Source of the DNA: Hydractinia symbiolongicarpus
Lineage: Eukaryota; Cnidaria; Hydrozoa; Anthoathecata; Hydractiniidae
Length of the DNA stretch: 64,000 bases
Reading direction: 5' to 3'
Assembly: GCF_029227915.1 (NCBI RefSeq)
Contig: NC_079875.1
Span: 20,393,001-20,457,000 of the forward strand
The translations under genes and the position numbers were made by a program. Below the pieces are notes generated by a model, which saw only the letters and a program-made list of their open reading frames with translations, was not told where the DNA came from and did no database searches. Below are positions 48,798-61,823 of this stretch, one piece after another (within the stretch, counting starts at the first letter, position 1; every line of letters starts with the position of its first letter).

Positions 48798-51700
48798 TTT
48801 ATTAGACTGCAAAAGTCCATTTTACGGTCTTTATAGGACTGTGCACGTAGTTAAGTGTGTTCTAAGGCCACGGCGCTAAGGAGAACTACTTGGAACGTTG
48901 TTGTGCATTGAGACTGGAAGGAATAGTCCAATGGTACCCTGCGCAGGCAGATGGAACCACGTGATTTACGTGTGAGTCCTTTATTAGACTGCAAAAGTCC
49001 ATTTTACGGTCTTTATAGGACTGTGCACGTAGTTAAGTGTGTTCTAAGGCCACGGCGCTAAGGAGAACTACTTGGAACGTTGTTGTGCATTGAGACTGGA
49101 AGGAATAGTCCAATGGTACCCTGCGCAGGCAGATGGAACCACGTGATTTACGTGTGAGTCCTTTATTAAACTGCAAAAGGTCATATTACAGCATTTATAG
49201 GACTGTGCACGTAGTTAAGAGTGTTCTAAAGCAACATCGCTAATGAAAACCACTTGAAACGTTGTAGTGCATCAAGACTGGAAGGAATAGTCCAATGGTA
49301 ACCTGCGCAGGCAGATGGAACCACGTGATTTACATGTGAGGCTTTTATTAGACTGGAAAAGGGCATATTATAGCCTTTGTAGGACGATGCACGTAGTTAA
49401 GATTGTTCTAAAGCAACGGCGCTAATGAAAACCACTTTAAACGTTGTAGTGCATCAAGACTGGAAGGAATAGTCCAATGGTAAGCTGCACAGGCAGATGA
49501 AACCACGTGATTTACGTGTGAGGCCTTTGTTAGACTGCAAAAGGCCATATTACAGCCTTTATAGGGCTGTGCACGTAGTTAAGAATGTTCTAAGGCGACG
49601 GCACTAATGAAAACGACTTGGGATGTTGTAGCGCATTGAGACTGGAACGACTAGTCGAATGGTTATCGACGCAGGCAGCTGAAACCGCTTGATTTACGTG
49701 TGCGGCCTTTATTGGACTGCAAAAGGCCATATTAAGGTCTTTATAGGACTCTGCCCGTAGTTAAGAGTGTTCTAAGGCCACGGCGCTAAGGAGAACCACT
49801 TAGAACGTTGTGGTGCATTGAGACTAAAAGGTACAGTCCAATTGTAACCTGCGCAGGCAGATGGAACCGCGTGATTTACGTGTGAGGCCTTTATTAGACT
49901 GAAAAAGGGCATATTATAGCCTTTGTAGGACGATGCACGTAGTTAAGGGTGTTCTAAAGCGACAGCGCTAAGGAAAACGACTTGGGACGTTGTAGCGCAT
50001 TGAGACTGGAAGGAATTGTCCAATGGTAACCGGCGCAGGCAGCTGAAACTGCATGATTTACGTGTGCAGCCATTATTGGACTGCAAAAGGCCATATTAAG
50101 GTCTTTATAGGACTGTGTACGTAGTTAAGAGTGTTCTAAGGCCACGGCGCTAAGGAGAACCAGTTGGAACGTTGAACTGCATTGAGACTGGAAGGAATAG
50201 TCCAAGGGTAAGCTGTGCAGGCAGATGAAACCACGTGATTTACGTGTGAGGCTTTTATTAGACTGGAAAAGGGCATATTATAGCCTTTGTAGGACGATGC
50301 CCGTAGTCAAGAGTGTTCTAAAGCAACGGCGCTAATGAAAACCACTTGAAACGTTGTAGTGCATCAAGACTGGAAGGAATAGTCCAATGGTAAGCTGCGC
50401 AGGCAGATGAAACCACGTGATTTACGTGTGAGGCCTTTATTAGACTGCAAAAGGTCATATTATACCTTTTATAGGGCTGTGCACGTAGTTAAGAGTGTTC
50501 TAAGGCCACGGCGTTAAGGAAAACTACTTGGAACGTTGTAGTGCATCAAGACTGGAAGGAATAGTCCAATGGTAAGCTGCGCAGGCAGATGAAACCACGT
50601 GATTTACGTGTGAGGCCTTTATTAGACTGCAAAAGGTCATATTATACCTTTTATAGGGCTGTGCACGTAGTTAAGAGTGTTCTAAGGCCACGGCGTTAAG
50701 GAAAACTACTTGGAACGTTGTAGTGCATCAAGACTGGAAGGAATAGTCCAATGGTAACCTGCGCAGGCAGATGGAACCACTTGATTTACATGTGAGGCTT
50801 TTATTAGACTGGAAAAGGGCATATTATAGCCTTTGTAGGACGATGCACGTAGTTAAGAGTGTTCTAAAGCAACGGCGCTAATGAAAACCACTTGAAACGT
50901 TGTAGTGCATCAAGACTGGAAGGAATAGTCCAATGGTAAGCTGCGCAGGCAGATGAAACCACGTGTTTTACGTGTGACGCCTTTATTAGACTGCAAAAGG
51001 CCATATTACAGCCTTTATAGGACTGTGCACGTAGTTAAGTGTGTTCTAAGGCCACGGCGCTAAGGAGAACTACTTGGAACGTTGTTGTGCATTGAGACTG
51101 GAAGGAATAGTCCAATGGTACCCTGCGCAGGCAGATGGAACCACGTGATTTACGTGTGAGTCCTTTATTAGACTGCAAAAGTCCATTTTACGGTCTTTAT
51201 AGGACTGTGCACGTAGTTAAGTGTGTTCTAAGGCCACGGCGCTAAGGAGAACTACTTGGAACGTTGTTGTGCATTGAGACTGGAAGGAATAGTCCAATGG
51301 TACCCTGCGCAGGCAGATCGAACCACGTGATTTACGTGTGAGTCCTTTATTAAACTGCAAAAGGTCATATTACAGCATTTATCGGACAGTGCACGTAGTT
51401 AAGAGTGTTCTAAAGCGACGGCGCTAATGAAAACGACTTGGGATGTTGTAGCACATTGAGACTGGAAAGACTAGTTCAATGGTAACCGGCGCAGGCAACT
51501 CAAACCGCGTGATTTAAGTGTGCGGCCTTTATTAGACCGCAAAAGGCCATATTACGGTCGTTATAGGCCCGTGCACGTAATTAAGAGTGTTCTAAGGCCA
51601 CGGCGCTAAGGAGAACCACTTGGAACGTGCTGGTGCATTGGGACTGGAACGACTAGTCCAATGATAACCGGCACAGGCAGCTGAAAACACGTGATTTACG

Positions 51701-53542
51701 TGTGAGGTCTTTATAAGACTGCAAAAGGCCATATTACTGCCTTTATAGGACTGTGCACCTAGTTAAGAGTGTTCTAAGGCGACGGCGCTAATGAAAACGA
51801 CTTCGAACGTTGTAGCGCATTGAGACTGGAAAGGCTAGTGCAATGGTAACCGGTGCAGGCAACTCAAACCGCGTGATTTAAGTGTGCGGCCTTTATTAGA
51901 CTGCAAAAGGCCATACTACTGTCTTTGTAGGACGATGCACGTAGTTAAGAGTGTTCTAAAGCGACGGCGCTAATGAAAACGACTTGGGACGTTGTAGCGT
52001 ATTGAGACTGGAAGGAATTGTCCAATGGTAACCGGCGCAGGCAGATGGAACCACGTGATTTACATGTGAGGCTTTTATTAGACTGAAAAAGGGCATATTA
52101 TAGCCTTTGTAGGACGATGCACGTAGTTAAGAGTGTTCTAAAGCAACGGTGCTAATGAAAACCACTTAAAACGTTGTAGTGCATCAAGACTGGAAGGAAT
52201 AGTCCAATGGTAAGCTGCACAGGCAGATGAAACCACGTGATTTACGTGTGAGGCCTTTATTAGACTGCAAAAGGCCATATTACAGCCTTTATAGAGGGTT
52301 GTGCACGTAGTTAAGAGTGTTCTAAAGCGACAGCGCTAAGGAAAACGACTTGGGACGTTGTAGCGCATTGAGGCTGGAAGGAATAGTAGAATGGTAACTG
52401 GCGCAGGCAGCTGAAACCGCGTGATTTACGTGTGCAGCCATTATTGGACTGCAAAAGGCCATATTAAGGTCTTTATAGGACTGTGTACGTAGTTAAGAGT
52501 GTTCTAAGGCCACGGCGCTAAGGAGAACCAGTTGGAACGTTGAACTGCATTGAGACTGGAAGGAATAGTCCAAGGGTAAGCTGTGCAGGCAGATGAAACC
52601 ACGTGATTTACGTGTGACGCCTTTATTAGACTGCAAAAGTCCATTTTACGGTCTTTATAGGACTGTGCACGTAGTTAAGTGTGTTCTAAGGCCACGGCGC
52701 TAAGGAGAACTACTTGGAACGTTGTTGTGCATTGAGACTGGAAGGAATAGTCCAATGGTACCCTGCGCAGGCAGATGGAACCACGTGATTTACGTGTGAG
52801 GCTTTTATTAGACTGGAAAAGGGCATATTATAGCCTTTGTAGGACGATGCACGTAGTTAAGAGTGTTCTAAAGCAACGGCGCTAATGAAAACCACTTGAA
52901 ACGTTGTAGTGCATCAAGACTGGAAGGAATAGTCCAATGGTAACCTGCGCAGGCAGATGGAACCACGTGATTTACATGTGAGGCTTTTATTAGACTGGAA
53001 AAGGGCATATTATAGCCTTTGTAGGACGATGCACGTAGTTAAGAGTGTTCTAAAGCAACGGCGCTAATGAAAACCACTTGAAACGTTGTAGTGCATCAAG
53101 ACTGGAAGGAATAGTCCAATGGTAGGCTGCGCAGGCAGATGAAACCACGTGATTTACGTGTGAGGCCTTTGTTAGACTGCAAAAGGCCATATTACAGCCT
53201 TTATAGGGCTGTGCACGTAGTTAAGAATGTTCTAAGGCGACGGCACTAATGAAAACGACTTGGGATGTTGTAGCGCATTGAGACTGGAACGACTAGTCGA
53301 ATGGTTATCGACGCAGGCAGCTGAAACCGCTTGATTTACGTGTGCGGCCTTTATTGGACTGAAAAAGGCCATATTACGGTCTTTATAGGACTCTGCCCGT
53401 AGTTAAGAGTGTTCTAAGGCCACGGCGCTAAGAAGAACCACTTAGAACGTTGTGGTGCATTGAGACTAAAAGGTACAGTCCAATGGTAACCTGCGCAGGC
53501 AGATGGAACCGCGTGATTTACGTGTGAGGCCTTTATTAGACT
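48798..53542 (+). repeat. 5.28-kb higher-order repeat (29 monomers), copy 2
   Basis: Second copy of 43518-48262. Private changes include 'atcggacagtgc' (51381), 'gatgcccgtagtcaag' (about 50298) and 'ccacttgatttac' (about 50779). Its right edge joins the 5095-bp-spaced repeat at 53452. Confidence 0.9.
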
Positions 53543-56500
53543 GAAAAAGGGCATATTATAGCCTTTGTAGGACGATGCACGTAGTTAAGAGTGTTCTAAA
53601 GCGACAGCGCTAAGGAAAACGACTTGGGACGTTGTAGCGCATTGAGACTGGAAGGAATTGTCCAATGGTAACCGGCGCAGGCAGCTGAAACCGCATGATT
53701 TACGTGTGCAGCCATTATTGGACTGCAAAAGGCCATATTAAGGTCTTTATAGGACTGTGTACGTAGTTAAGAGTGTTCTAAGGCCACGGCGCTAAGGAGA
53801 ACCAGTTGGAACGTTGAACTGCATTGAGACTGGAAGGAATAGTCCAAGGGTAAGCTGTGCAGGCAGATGAAACCACGTGATTTACGTGTGAGGCTTTTAT
53901 TAGACTGGAAAAGGGCATATAGTTAAGAGTGTTCTAAAGCAACGGCGCTAATGAAAACCACTTGAAACGTTGTAGTGCATCAAGACTGGAAGGAATATTC
54001 CAATGGTAAGCTGCCCAGGCAGATGAAACCACGTGATTTACGTGTGAGGCCTTTATTAGACTGCAAAAGGTCATATTATACCTTTTATAGGGCTGTGCAC
54101 GTAGTTAAGAGTGTTCTAAGGCCACGGCGTTAAGGAAAACTACTTGGAACGTTGTAGTGCAATGAGACTGCAAGCAATAGTCCAATGGTAACCTGCGCAG
54201 GCAGATGGAACCACGTGATTTACATGTGAGGCTTTTATTAGACTGGAAAAGGGCATATTATAGCCTTTGTAGGACGATGCACGTAGTTAAGAGTGTTCTA
54301 AAGCAACGGCGCTAATGAAAACCACTTGAAACGTTGTAGTGCATCAAGACTGGAAGAAATAGTCCAATGGTAAGGTGCGCAGGCAGATGAAACCACGTGA
54401 TTTACGTGTGAGGCCTTTATTAGACTGCAAAAGGCCATATTACAGCCTTTATAGGACTGTGCACGTAGTTAAGTGTGTTCTAAGGCCACAGCGCTAAGGA
54501 GAACTATTTGGAACGTTGTTGTGCATTGAGACTGGAAGGAATAGTCCAATGGTACCCTGCGCAGGCAGATGGAACCACGTGATTTATGTGTGAGTCCTTT
54601 ATTAGACTGCAAAAGTCCATTTTACGGTCTTTATAGGACTGTGCACGTAGTTAAGTGTGTTCTAAGGCCCCGGCGCTAAGGAGAACTACTTGGAACGTTG
54701 TAGTGCATTGAGACTGGAAGGAATAGTCCAATGGTACCCTGCGCAGGCAGATGGAACCACGTGATTTACGTGTGAGTCCTTTATTAGACTGCAAAAGGTC
54801 ATATTACAGCATTTATAGGACTGTGCACGTAGTTAAGAGTGTTCTAAAGCGACGGCGCTAATGAAAACGACTTGGGATGTTGTAGCACATTATGACTGGA
54901 AAGACTAGTTCAATGGTAACCGGCGCAGGCAACTCAAACCGCGTGATTTAAGTGTGCGGCCTTTATTAGACCGCAAAAGGCCATATTACGGTCGTTATAG
55001 GCCCGTGCACGTAATTAAGAGTGTTCTAAGGCCACGGCGCTAAGGAGAACCACTTGGGACGAGCTGGTACATTGGGACTGGAACGACTAGTCAAATGATA
55101 ACCGGTACAGGCAGCTGAAAACACGTGATTTACGTGTGAGGTCTTCATAAGACTGCAAAAGGCCATATTACTGCCTTTATAGGACTGTGCACCTAGTTAA
55201 GCGTGTTCTAAGGCGACGGCGCTAATGAAAACGACTTCGAACGTTGTAGCGCATTGAGACTGGAAAGGCTAGTGCAATGGTAACAGGTGCAGGCAACTCA
55301 AACCGCGTGATTTAAGTGTGCGGCCTTTATTAGACTGCAAAAGGCCATACTACGGTCTTTGTAGGACGATGCACGTAGTTAAGAGTGTTCTAAAGCGACG
55401 GCCCTAATGAAAACGACTTGGGACGTTGTAGCGTATTGAGACTGGAAGGAATTGTCCAATGGTAACCGGCGGAGGCAGATGGAACCACGTGATTTACATG
55501 TGAGGCTTTTATTAGACTGGAAAAGGGCATATTATAGCCTTTGTAGGACGATGCACGTAGTTAAGAGTGTTCTAAAGCAACGGCGCTAATGAAAACCACT
55601 TGAAACGTTGTAGTGCATTGAGACTGGAAGGAATAATCCAATGGTAACCTGCGCAGGCAGAGGGAACCACGTGATTTACGTGTGAGGCCTTCATTACACT
55701 GCAAAAGGCCACATTACAGCCTTAATAGGACGATGCACGTAGTTAAAGGTGTTCTAAAGCGACGGCGCTAAGGACAATCACTTGGAACGTTGCATCGCAT
55801 TGAGACTGGAACGACTAGTCCAATGGTAACCGGCGAAAGCAGCTAAAACCGCGTGATTAAAGTGTGCCAGCTTTATTAGACCGCAAAAGGCCATATTACG
55901 GTCGTTATAGGCCCGTGCACGTAATTAAGAGTGTTCTAAGGCCACTGCGCTAAGGAGAACTACTTGGAACGTTGTTGTGCATTGAGACTGGAAGGAATAG
56001 TCCAATGGTACCCTGCGCAGGCAGATGGAACCACGTGATTTACGTGTGAGGCCTTTATTAGACTGCAAAAGGTCATATTACAGCATTTATAGGACTGTGC
56101 ACGTAGTAAAAAGTGTTCTAAGGCGACGGAGCTATTGAAAACGACTTGGGACGTTGTACCGCATTGAGACTGGAACGACTAGTCCAATGGTAACCTGCAA
56201 AAGCAGCTAAAACCGCGTTATTAAAGTGTGCGGCCTTTATTAGACTGCAAAAAGCCATATTAAGGTCTTTATAGGACTGTGCACGTAGTTAAGAGTGTTC
56301 TAAGGCCACGGGGCTAAGGAGAACCACTTGGAACGTTGTAGTGCATTGAGACTGGAAGGAATAGTCCAATGGTAACCTGCGCAGGCAGATAGAACCACGT
56401 GATTTGCGTGTGAGGCTATATTAGACTGCAAAAGGCCATATTACAGCCTTTATAGGACTGTGTACGTAGTTAAGAGTGTTCTAAGGCCACGGCGCTAAGG

Positions 56501-56640
56501 AGAATCACTTGGAACGTTGAATCGCATTGAGACTGGAACGACTAGTCCAATGGTAACCTGCAAAAGCAGCTAATACCGCGTGATTAAAGTGTGAGGCCTT
56601 TATTAGACTGCAAAAGGCCATATTAAGGTCTTTATAGGAC
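53452..56640 (+). repeat. 5095-bp-spaced repeat, copy 1
   Basis: Matches 58521-61715. The shift is 5069 bp up to the 26-bp deletion at 53919 and 5095 bp (28 monomers less 1 bp) afterwards. Shared variants include 'ctgcccaggcag', 'cacattatgactgg', 'cggccctaatg' and 'ccgcgttattaaag'. A 535-bp patch at 55615-56150 is of a different monomer type from its partner at 60710-61245 although its length is the same, then alignment resumes at the same shift. Confidence 0.85.
53894..53945 (+). repeat. Monomer with a 26-bp internal deletion
   Basis: At about 53919/53920 'ggaaaagggcatat' is joined directly to 'agttaagag', omitting 'tatagcctttgtaggacg' and the following eight bases that every other class iv monomer has. 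The corresponding place in the downstream copy (about 58985-59025) is intact, so the deletion happened after, or in only one product of, the duplication. Confidence 0.85.
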
Positions 56641-56875
56641 TGTGCACGTAGTTAAGAGTGTTCTAAGGCCACGGGGCTAAGGAGAACCACTTGGAACGTT
56701 GTAGTGCATTGAGACTGGAAGGAATAATCCAATGGTAACCTGCGCAGGCAGAGGGAACCACGTGATTTACGTGTGAGGCCTTCATTACACTGCAAAAGGC
56801 CATATTACAGCCTTTATAGGACTGTGCACGTAGTTAAGAAAGTTCTGAGGCCACGGCGCTAAGGAGAACCACTTG

Positions 56876-58520
56876 AAACGTTGTAGTGCATCAAGACTGG
56901 AAGGAATAGTCCAATGGTAACCTGCGCAGGCAGATGGAACCACGTGATTTACATGTGAGGCTTTTATTAGACTGGAAAAGGGCATATTATAGCCTTTGTA
57001 GGACGATGCACGTAGTTAAGAGTGTTCTAAAGCAACGGCGCTAATGAAAACCACTTGAAACGTTGTAGTGCATCAAGACTGGAAGGAATAGTCCAATGGT
57101 AAGCTGCGCAGGCAGATGAAACCACGTGATTTACGTGTGAGGCCTTTGTTAGACTGCAAAAGGCCATATTACAGCCTTTATAGGGCTGTGCACGTAGTTA
57201 AGAATGTTCTAAGGCGACGGCACTAATGAAAACGACTTGGGATGTTGTAGCGCATTGAGACTGGAACGACTAGTCGAATGGTTATCGACGCAGGCAGCTG
57301 AAACCGCTTGATTTACGTGTGCGGCCTTTATTGGACTGCAAAAGGCCATATTACGGTCTTTATAGGACTCTGCCCGTAGTTAAGAGTGTTCTAAGGCCAC
57401 GGCGCTAAGGAGAACCACTTAGAACGTTGTGGTGCATTGAGACTAAAAGGTACAGTCCAATGGTAACCTGCGCAGGCAGATGAAACCGCGTGATTTACGT
57501 GTGAGGCCTTTATTAGACTGAAAAAGGGCATATTGTAGCCTTTGTAGGACGATGCACGTAGTTAAGAGTGTTCTAAAGCGACAGCGCTAAGGAAAACGAC
57601 TTGGGACGTTGTAGCGCATTGAGACTGGAAGGAATTGTCCAATGGTAACCGGCGCAGGCAGCTGAAACCGCATGATTTACGTGTGCAGCCATTATTGGAC
57701 TGCAAAAGGCCATATTAAGGTCTTTATAGGACTGTGTACGTAGTTAAGAGTGTTCTAAGGCCACGGCGCTAAGGAGAACCAGTTGGAACGTTGAACTGCA
57801 TTGAGACTGGAAGGAATAGTCCAAGGGTAAGCTGTGCAGGCAGATGAAACCACGTGATTTACTTGTGAGGCTTTTATTAGACTGGAAAAGGGCATATTTT
57901 AGCCTTTGTAGGACGATGCACGTAGTTAAGAGTGTTCTAAAGCAACGGCGCTAATGAAAACCACTTGAAACGTTGTAGTGCATCAAGACTGGAAGGAATA
58001 GTCCAATGGTAACCTGCGCAGGCAGATGGAACCACGTGATTTACGTGTGAGGCTTTTATTAGACTGGAAAAGGGCATATTATAGCCTTTGTAGGACGATG
58101 CACGTAGTTAAGAGTGTTCTAAAGCAACGGCGCTAATGAAAACCACTTGAAACGTTGTAGTGCATCAAGACTGGAAGGAATAGTCCAATGGTAACCTGCG
58201 CAGGCAGATGGAACCACGTGATTTACATGTGAGGCTTTTATTAGACTGGAAAAGGGCATATTATAGCCTTTGTAGGACGATGCACGTAGTTAAGAGTGTT
58301 CTAAAGCAACGGCGCTAATGAAAACCACTTGAAACGTTGTAGTGCATCAAGACTGGAAGGAATAGTCCAATGGTAAGCTGCGCAGGCAGATGAAACCACG
58401 TGATTTACGTGTGAGGCCTTTGTTAGACTGCAAAAGGCCATATTACAGCCTTTATAGGGCTGTGCACGTAGTTAAGAATGTTCTAAGGCGACGGCACTAA
58501 TGAAAACGACTTGGGATGTT
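56876..58520 (+). repeat. Local duplication with one monomer lost (shifts 1274 and 1092 bp)
   Basis: 56876-57250 matches 58150-58520 at shift 1274 bp (7 monomers), and 57429-58012 matches 58521-59104 at 1092 bp (6 monomers). The downstream copy joins 'gacttgggatgtt' to 'gtggtgcattgagactaaaagg' at 58521 and so lacks the 'gtcgaatggttatcgacgc' monomer present at 57273. The junction lies inside a conserved 'acgttgtag'-like segment, as expected for homologous exchange. Confidence 0.82.
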
Positions 58521-61500
58521 GTGGTGCATTGAGACTAAAAGGTACAGTCCAATGGTAACCTGCGCAGGCAGATGGAACCGCGTGATTTACGTGTGAGGCC
58601 TTTATTAGACTGAAAAAGGGCATATTATAGCCTTTGTAGGACGATGCACGTAGTTAAGAGTGTTCTAAAGCGACAGCGCTAAGGAAAACGACTTGCGACG
58701 TTGTAGCGCATTGAGACTGGAAGGAATTGTCCAATGGTAACCGGCGCAGGCAGCTGAAACCGCATGATTTACGTGTGCAGCCATTATTGGACTGCAAAAG
58801 GCCATATTAAGGTCTTTATAGGACTGTGTACGTAGTTAAGAGTGTTCTAAGGCCACGGCGCTAAGGAGAACCAGTTGGAACGTTGAACTGCATTGAGACT
58901 GGAAGGAATAGTCCAAGGGTAAGCTGTGCAGGCAGATGAAACCACGTGATTTACGTGTGAGGCTTTTATTAGACTGGAAAAGGGCATATTTTAGCCTTTG
59001 TAGGACGATGCACGTAGTTAAGAGTGTTCTAAAGCAACGGCGCTAATGAAAACCACTTGAAACGTTGTAGTGCATCAAGACTGGAAGGAATAGTCCAATG
59101 GTAAGCTGCCCAGGCAGATGAAACCACGTGATTTACGTGTGAGGCCTTTATTAGACTGCAAAAGGTCATATTATACCTTTTATAGGGCTGTGCACGTAGT
59201 TAAGAGTGTTCTAAGGCCACGGCGTTAAGGAAAACTACTTGGAACGTTGTAGTGCAATGAGACTGCAAGCAATAGTCCAATGGTAACCTGCGCAGGCAGA
59301 TGGAACCACGTGATTTACATGTGAGGCTTTTATTAGACTGGAAAAGGGCATATTATAGCCTTTGTAGGACGATGCACGTAGTTAAGAGTGTTCTAAAGCA
59401 ACGGCGCTAATGAAAACCACTTGAAACGTTGTAGTGCATCAAGACTGGAAGGAATAGTCCAATGGTAAGGTGCGCAGGCAGATGAAACCACGTGATTTAC
59501 GTGTGAGGCCTTTATTAGACTGCAAATGGCCATATTACAGCCTTTATAGGACTGTGCACGTAGTTAAGTGTGTTCTAAGGCCACGGCGCTAAGGAGAACT
59601 ATTTGGAACGTTGTTGTGCATTGAGACTGGAAGGAATAGTCTAATGGTACCCTGCGCAGGCAGATGGAACCACGTGATTTATGTGTGAGTCCTTTATTAG
59701 ACTGCAAAAGTCCATTTTACGGTCTTTATAGGACTGTGAACGTAGTTAAGTGTGTTCTAAGGCCCAGGCGCTAAGGAGAACTACTTGGAACGTTGTAGTG
59801 CATTGAGACTGGAAGGAATAGTCCAATGGTACCCTGCGCAGGCAGATGGAACCACGTGATTTACGTGTGAGTCCTTTATTAGACTGCAAAAGGTCATATT
59901 ACAGCATTTATAGGACTGTGCACGTAGTTAAGAGTGTTCTAAAGCGACGGCGCTAATGAAAACGACTTGGGATGTTGTAGCACATTATGACTGGAAAGAC
60001 TAGTTCAATGGTAACCGGCGCAAGCAACTCAAACCGCGTGATTTAAGTGTGCGGCCTTTATTAGACCGCAAAAGGCCATATTACGGTCGTTATAGGCCCG
60101 TGCACGTAATTAAGAGTGTTCTAAGGCCACGGCGCTAAGGAGAACCACTTGGGACGTGCTGGTGCATTGGGACTGGAACGACTAGTCCAATGATAACCGG
60201 AAGAGGCAGCTGAAAACACGTAATTCACGTGTGAGGTCTTCACAAGACTGCAAAAGGCCATATTACTGCCTTTATAGGACTGTGCACCTAGTTAAGAGTG
60301 TTCTAAGGCGACGGCGCTAATGAAAACGACTTTGAACGTTGTAGCGCATTGAGACTGGAAAGGCTAGTGCAATGGTAACCGGTGCAGGCAACTCAAACCG
60401 CGTGATTTAAGTGTGCGGCCTTTATTAGACTGCAAAAGGCCATACTACAGTCTTTGTAGGACGATGCACGTAGTTAAGAGTGTTCTAAAGCGACGGCCCT
60501 AATGAAAACGACTTGGGACGTTGTAGCGTATTGAGACTGGAAGGAATTGTCCAATGGTAACCGGCGCAGGCAGATGGAACCACGTGATTTACATGTGAGG
60601 CTTTTATTAGACTGGAAAAGGGCATATTATAGCCTTTGTAGGACGATGCACGTAGTTAAGGGTGTTCTAAAGCAACGGCGCTAATGAAAACCACTTGAAA
60701 CGTTGTAGTGCATCAAGACTGGAAGGAATAGTCCAATGGTAAGCTGCGCAGGCAGATGAAAATACGTGATTTACGTGTGAGGCCTTTATTAGACTGCAAA
60801 AGGCCATATTACAGCCTTTATAGGGCTGTGCACGTAGTTAAGAGTGTTCTAAGGCGACGGCACTAATGAAAACGACTTGGGATGTTGTAGCGCATTGAGA
60901 CTGGAACGACTAGTCGAATGGTTATCGACGCAGGCAGCTGAAACCGCTTGATTCACGTGTGCGGCCTTTATTAGACTGCAAAAGGCCATATTAGGGTCTT
61001 TATAGGACTGTGTACGTAGTTAAGAGTGTTCCAAGGCCACGGCGCTAAGGAGAACCACTTAGAACGTTGTGGTGTATTGAGACTAAAAGGTACAGTCCAA
61101 TGGTAACCTGCGCAGGCAGATGGAACCGCGTGATTTACGTGTGAGGCCCTTATTAGACTGAAAAAGGCCATATTATAGCCTTTGTAGGACGATGCACGTA
61201 GTTAAGAGTGTTCTAAAGCGACAGCGCTAAGGAAAACGACTTGGGACGTTGTACCGCATTGAGACTGGAACGACTAGTCCAATGGTAACCTGCAAAAGCA
61301 GCTAAAACCGCGTTATTAAAGTGTGCGGCCTTTATTAGACTGCAAAAGGCCATATTAAGGTCTTTATAGGACTGTGCGCGTAGTTAAGAGTGTTCTAAGG
61401 CCACGGGGCTAAGGAGAACCACTTGGAACGTTGTAGTGCATTGAGACTGGAAGGAATAGTCCAATGGTAACCTGCGCAGGCAGATAGAACCACGTGATTT

Positions 61501-61715
61501 GCGTGTGAGGCTATATTAGACTGCAAAAGGCCATATTACAGCCTTTATAGGACTGTGTACGTAGTTAAGAGTGTTCTAAGGCCACGGCGCTAAGGAGAAT
61601 CACTTGGAACGTTGTATCGCATTGAGACTGGTACGACTGGTCCAATGGTAACCGGCAAAAGCAGCTAAAACCGCGTGATTAAAGTGTGCGGCCTTTATTA
61701 GACTGCAAAATGCCA
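58521..61715 (+). repeat. 5095-bp-spaced repeat, copy 2
   Basis: Partner of 53452-56640. Positions 60710-61245 match 57073-57600 (shift about 3640) better than the expected partner, which makes this patch a candidate conversion tract of three monomers. Private changes include 'gataaccggaagaggcag' and 'cacaagactgc' near 60.2 kb. Confidence 0.85.
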
Positions 61716-61823
61716 TATTAGGGTCTTTATAAGGCTGTGCACGTAGTTAAGAGTGTTCTAAGGCCACGGCGCTAAGGAAAACCACTTGGAACGTTGTAGT
61801 GCATTGAGACTGGAAGGAATAGT

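Larger units (their letters stand above)
40921..60931 (+). repeat. Seven copies of a 'gtcgaatggttatcgacgc' monomer variant, right part only
   Basis: The variant begins at 40921, 44376, 48016, 49654, 53296, 57273 and 60913. Six of the seven are followed one monomer later by 'gagactaaaaggtacagtcc', and most also by 'ctctgcccgtag', which removes one ACGT. Steps are 3455, 3640, 1638, 3642, 3977 and 3640 bp, almost all whole multiples of 182. I saw no copy to the left of 40.9 kb, so this marks a regional satellite subfamily. Confidence 0.87.
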
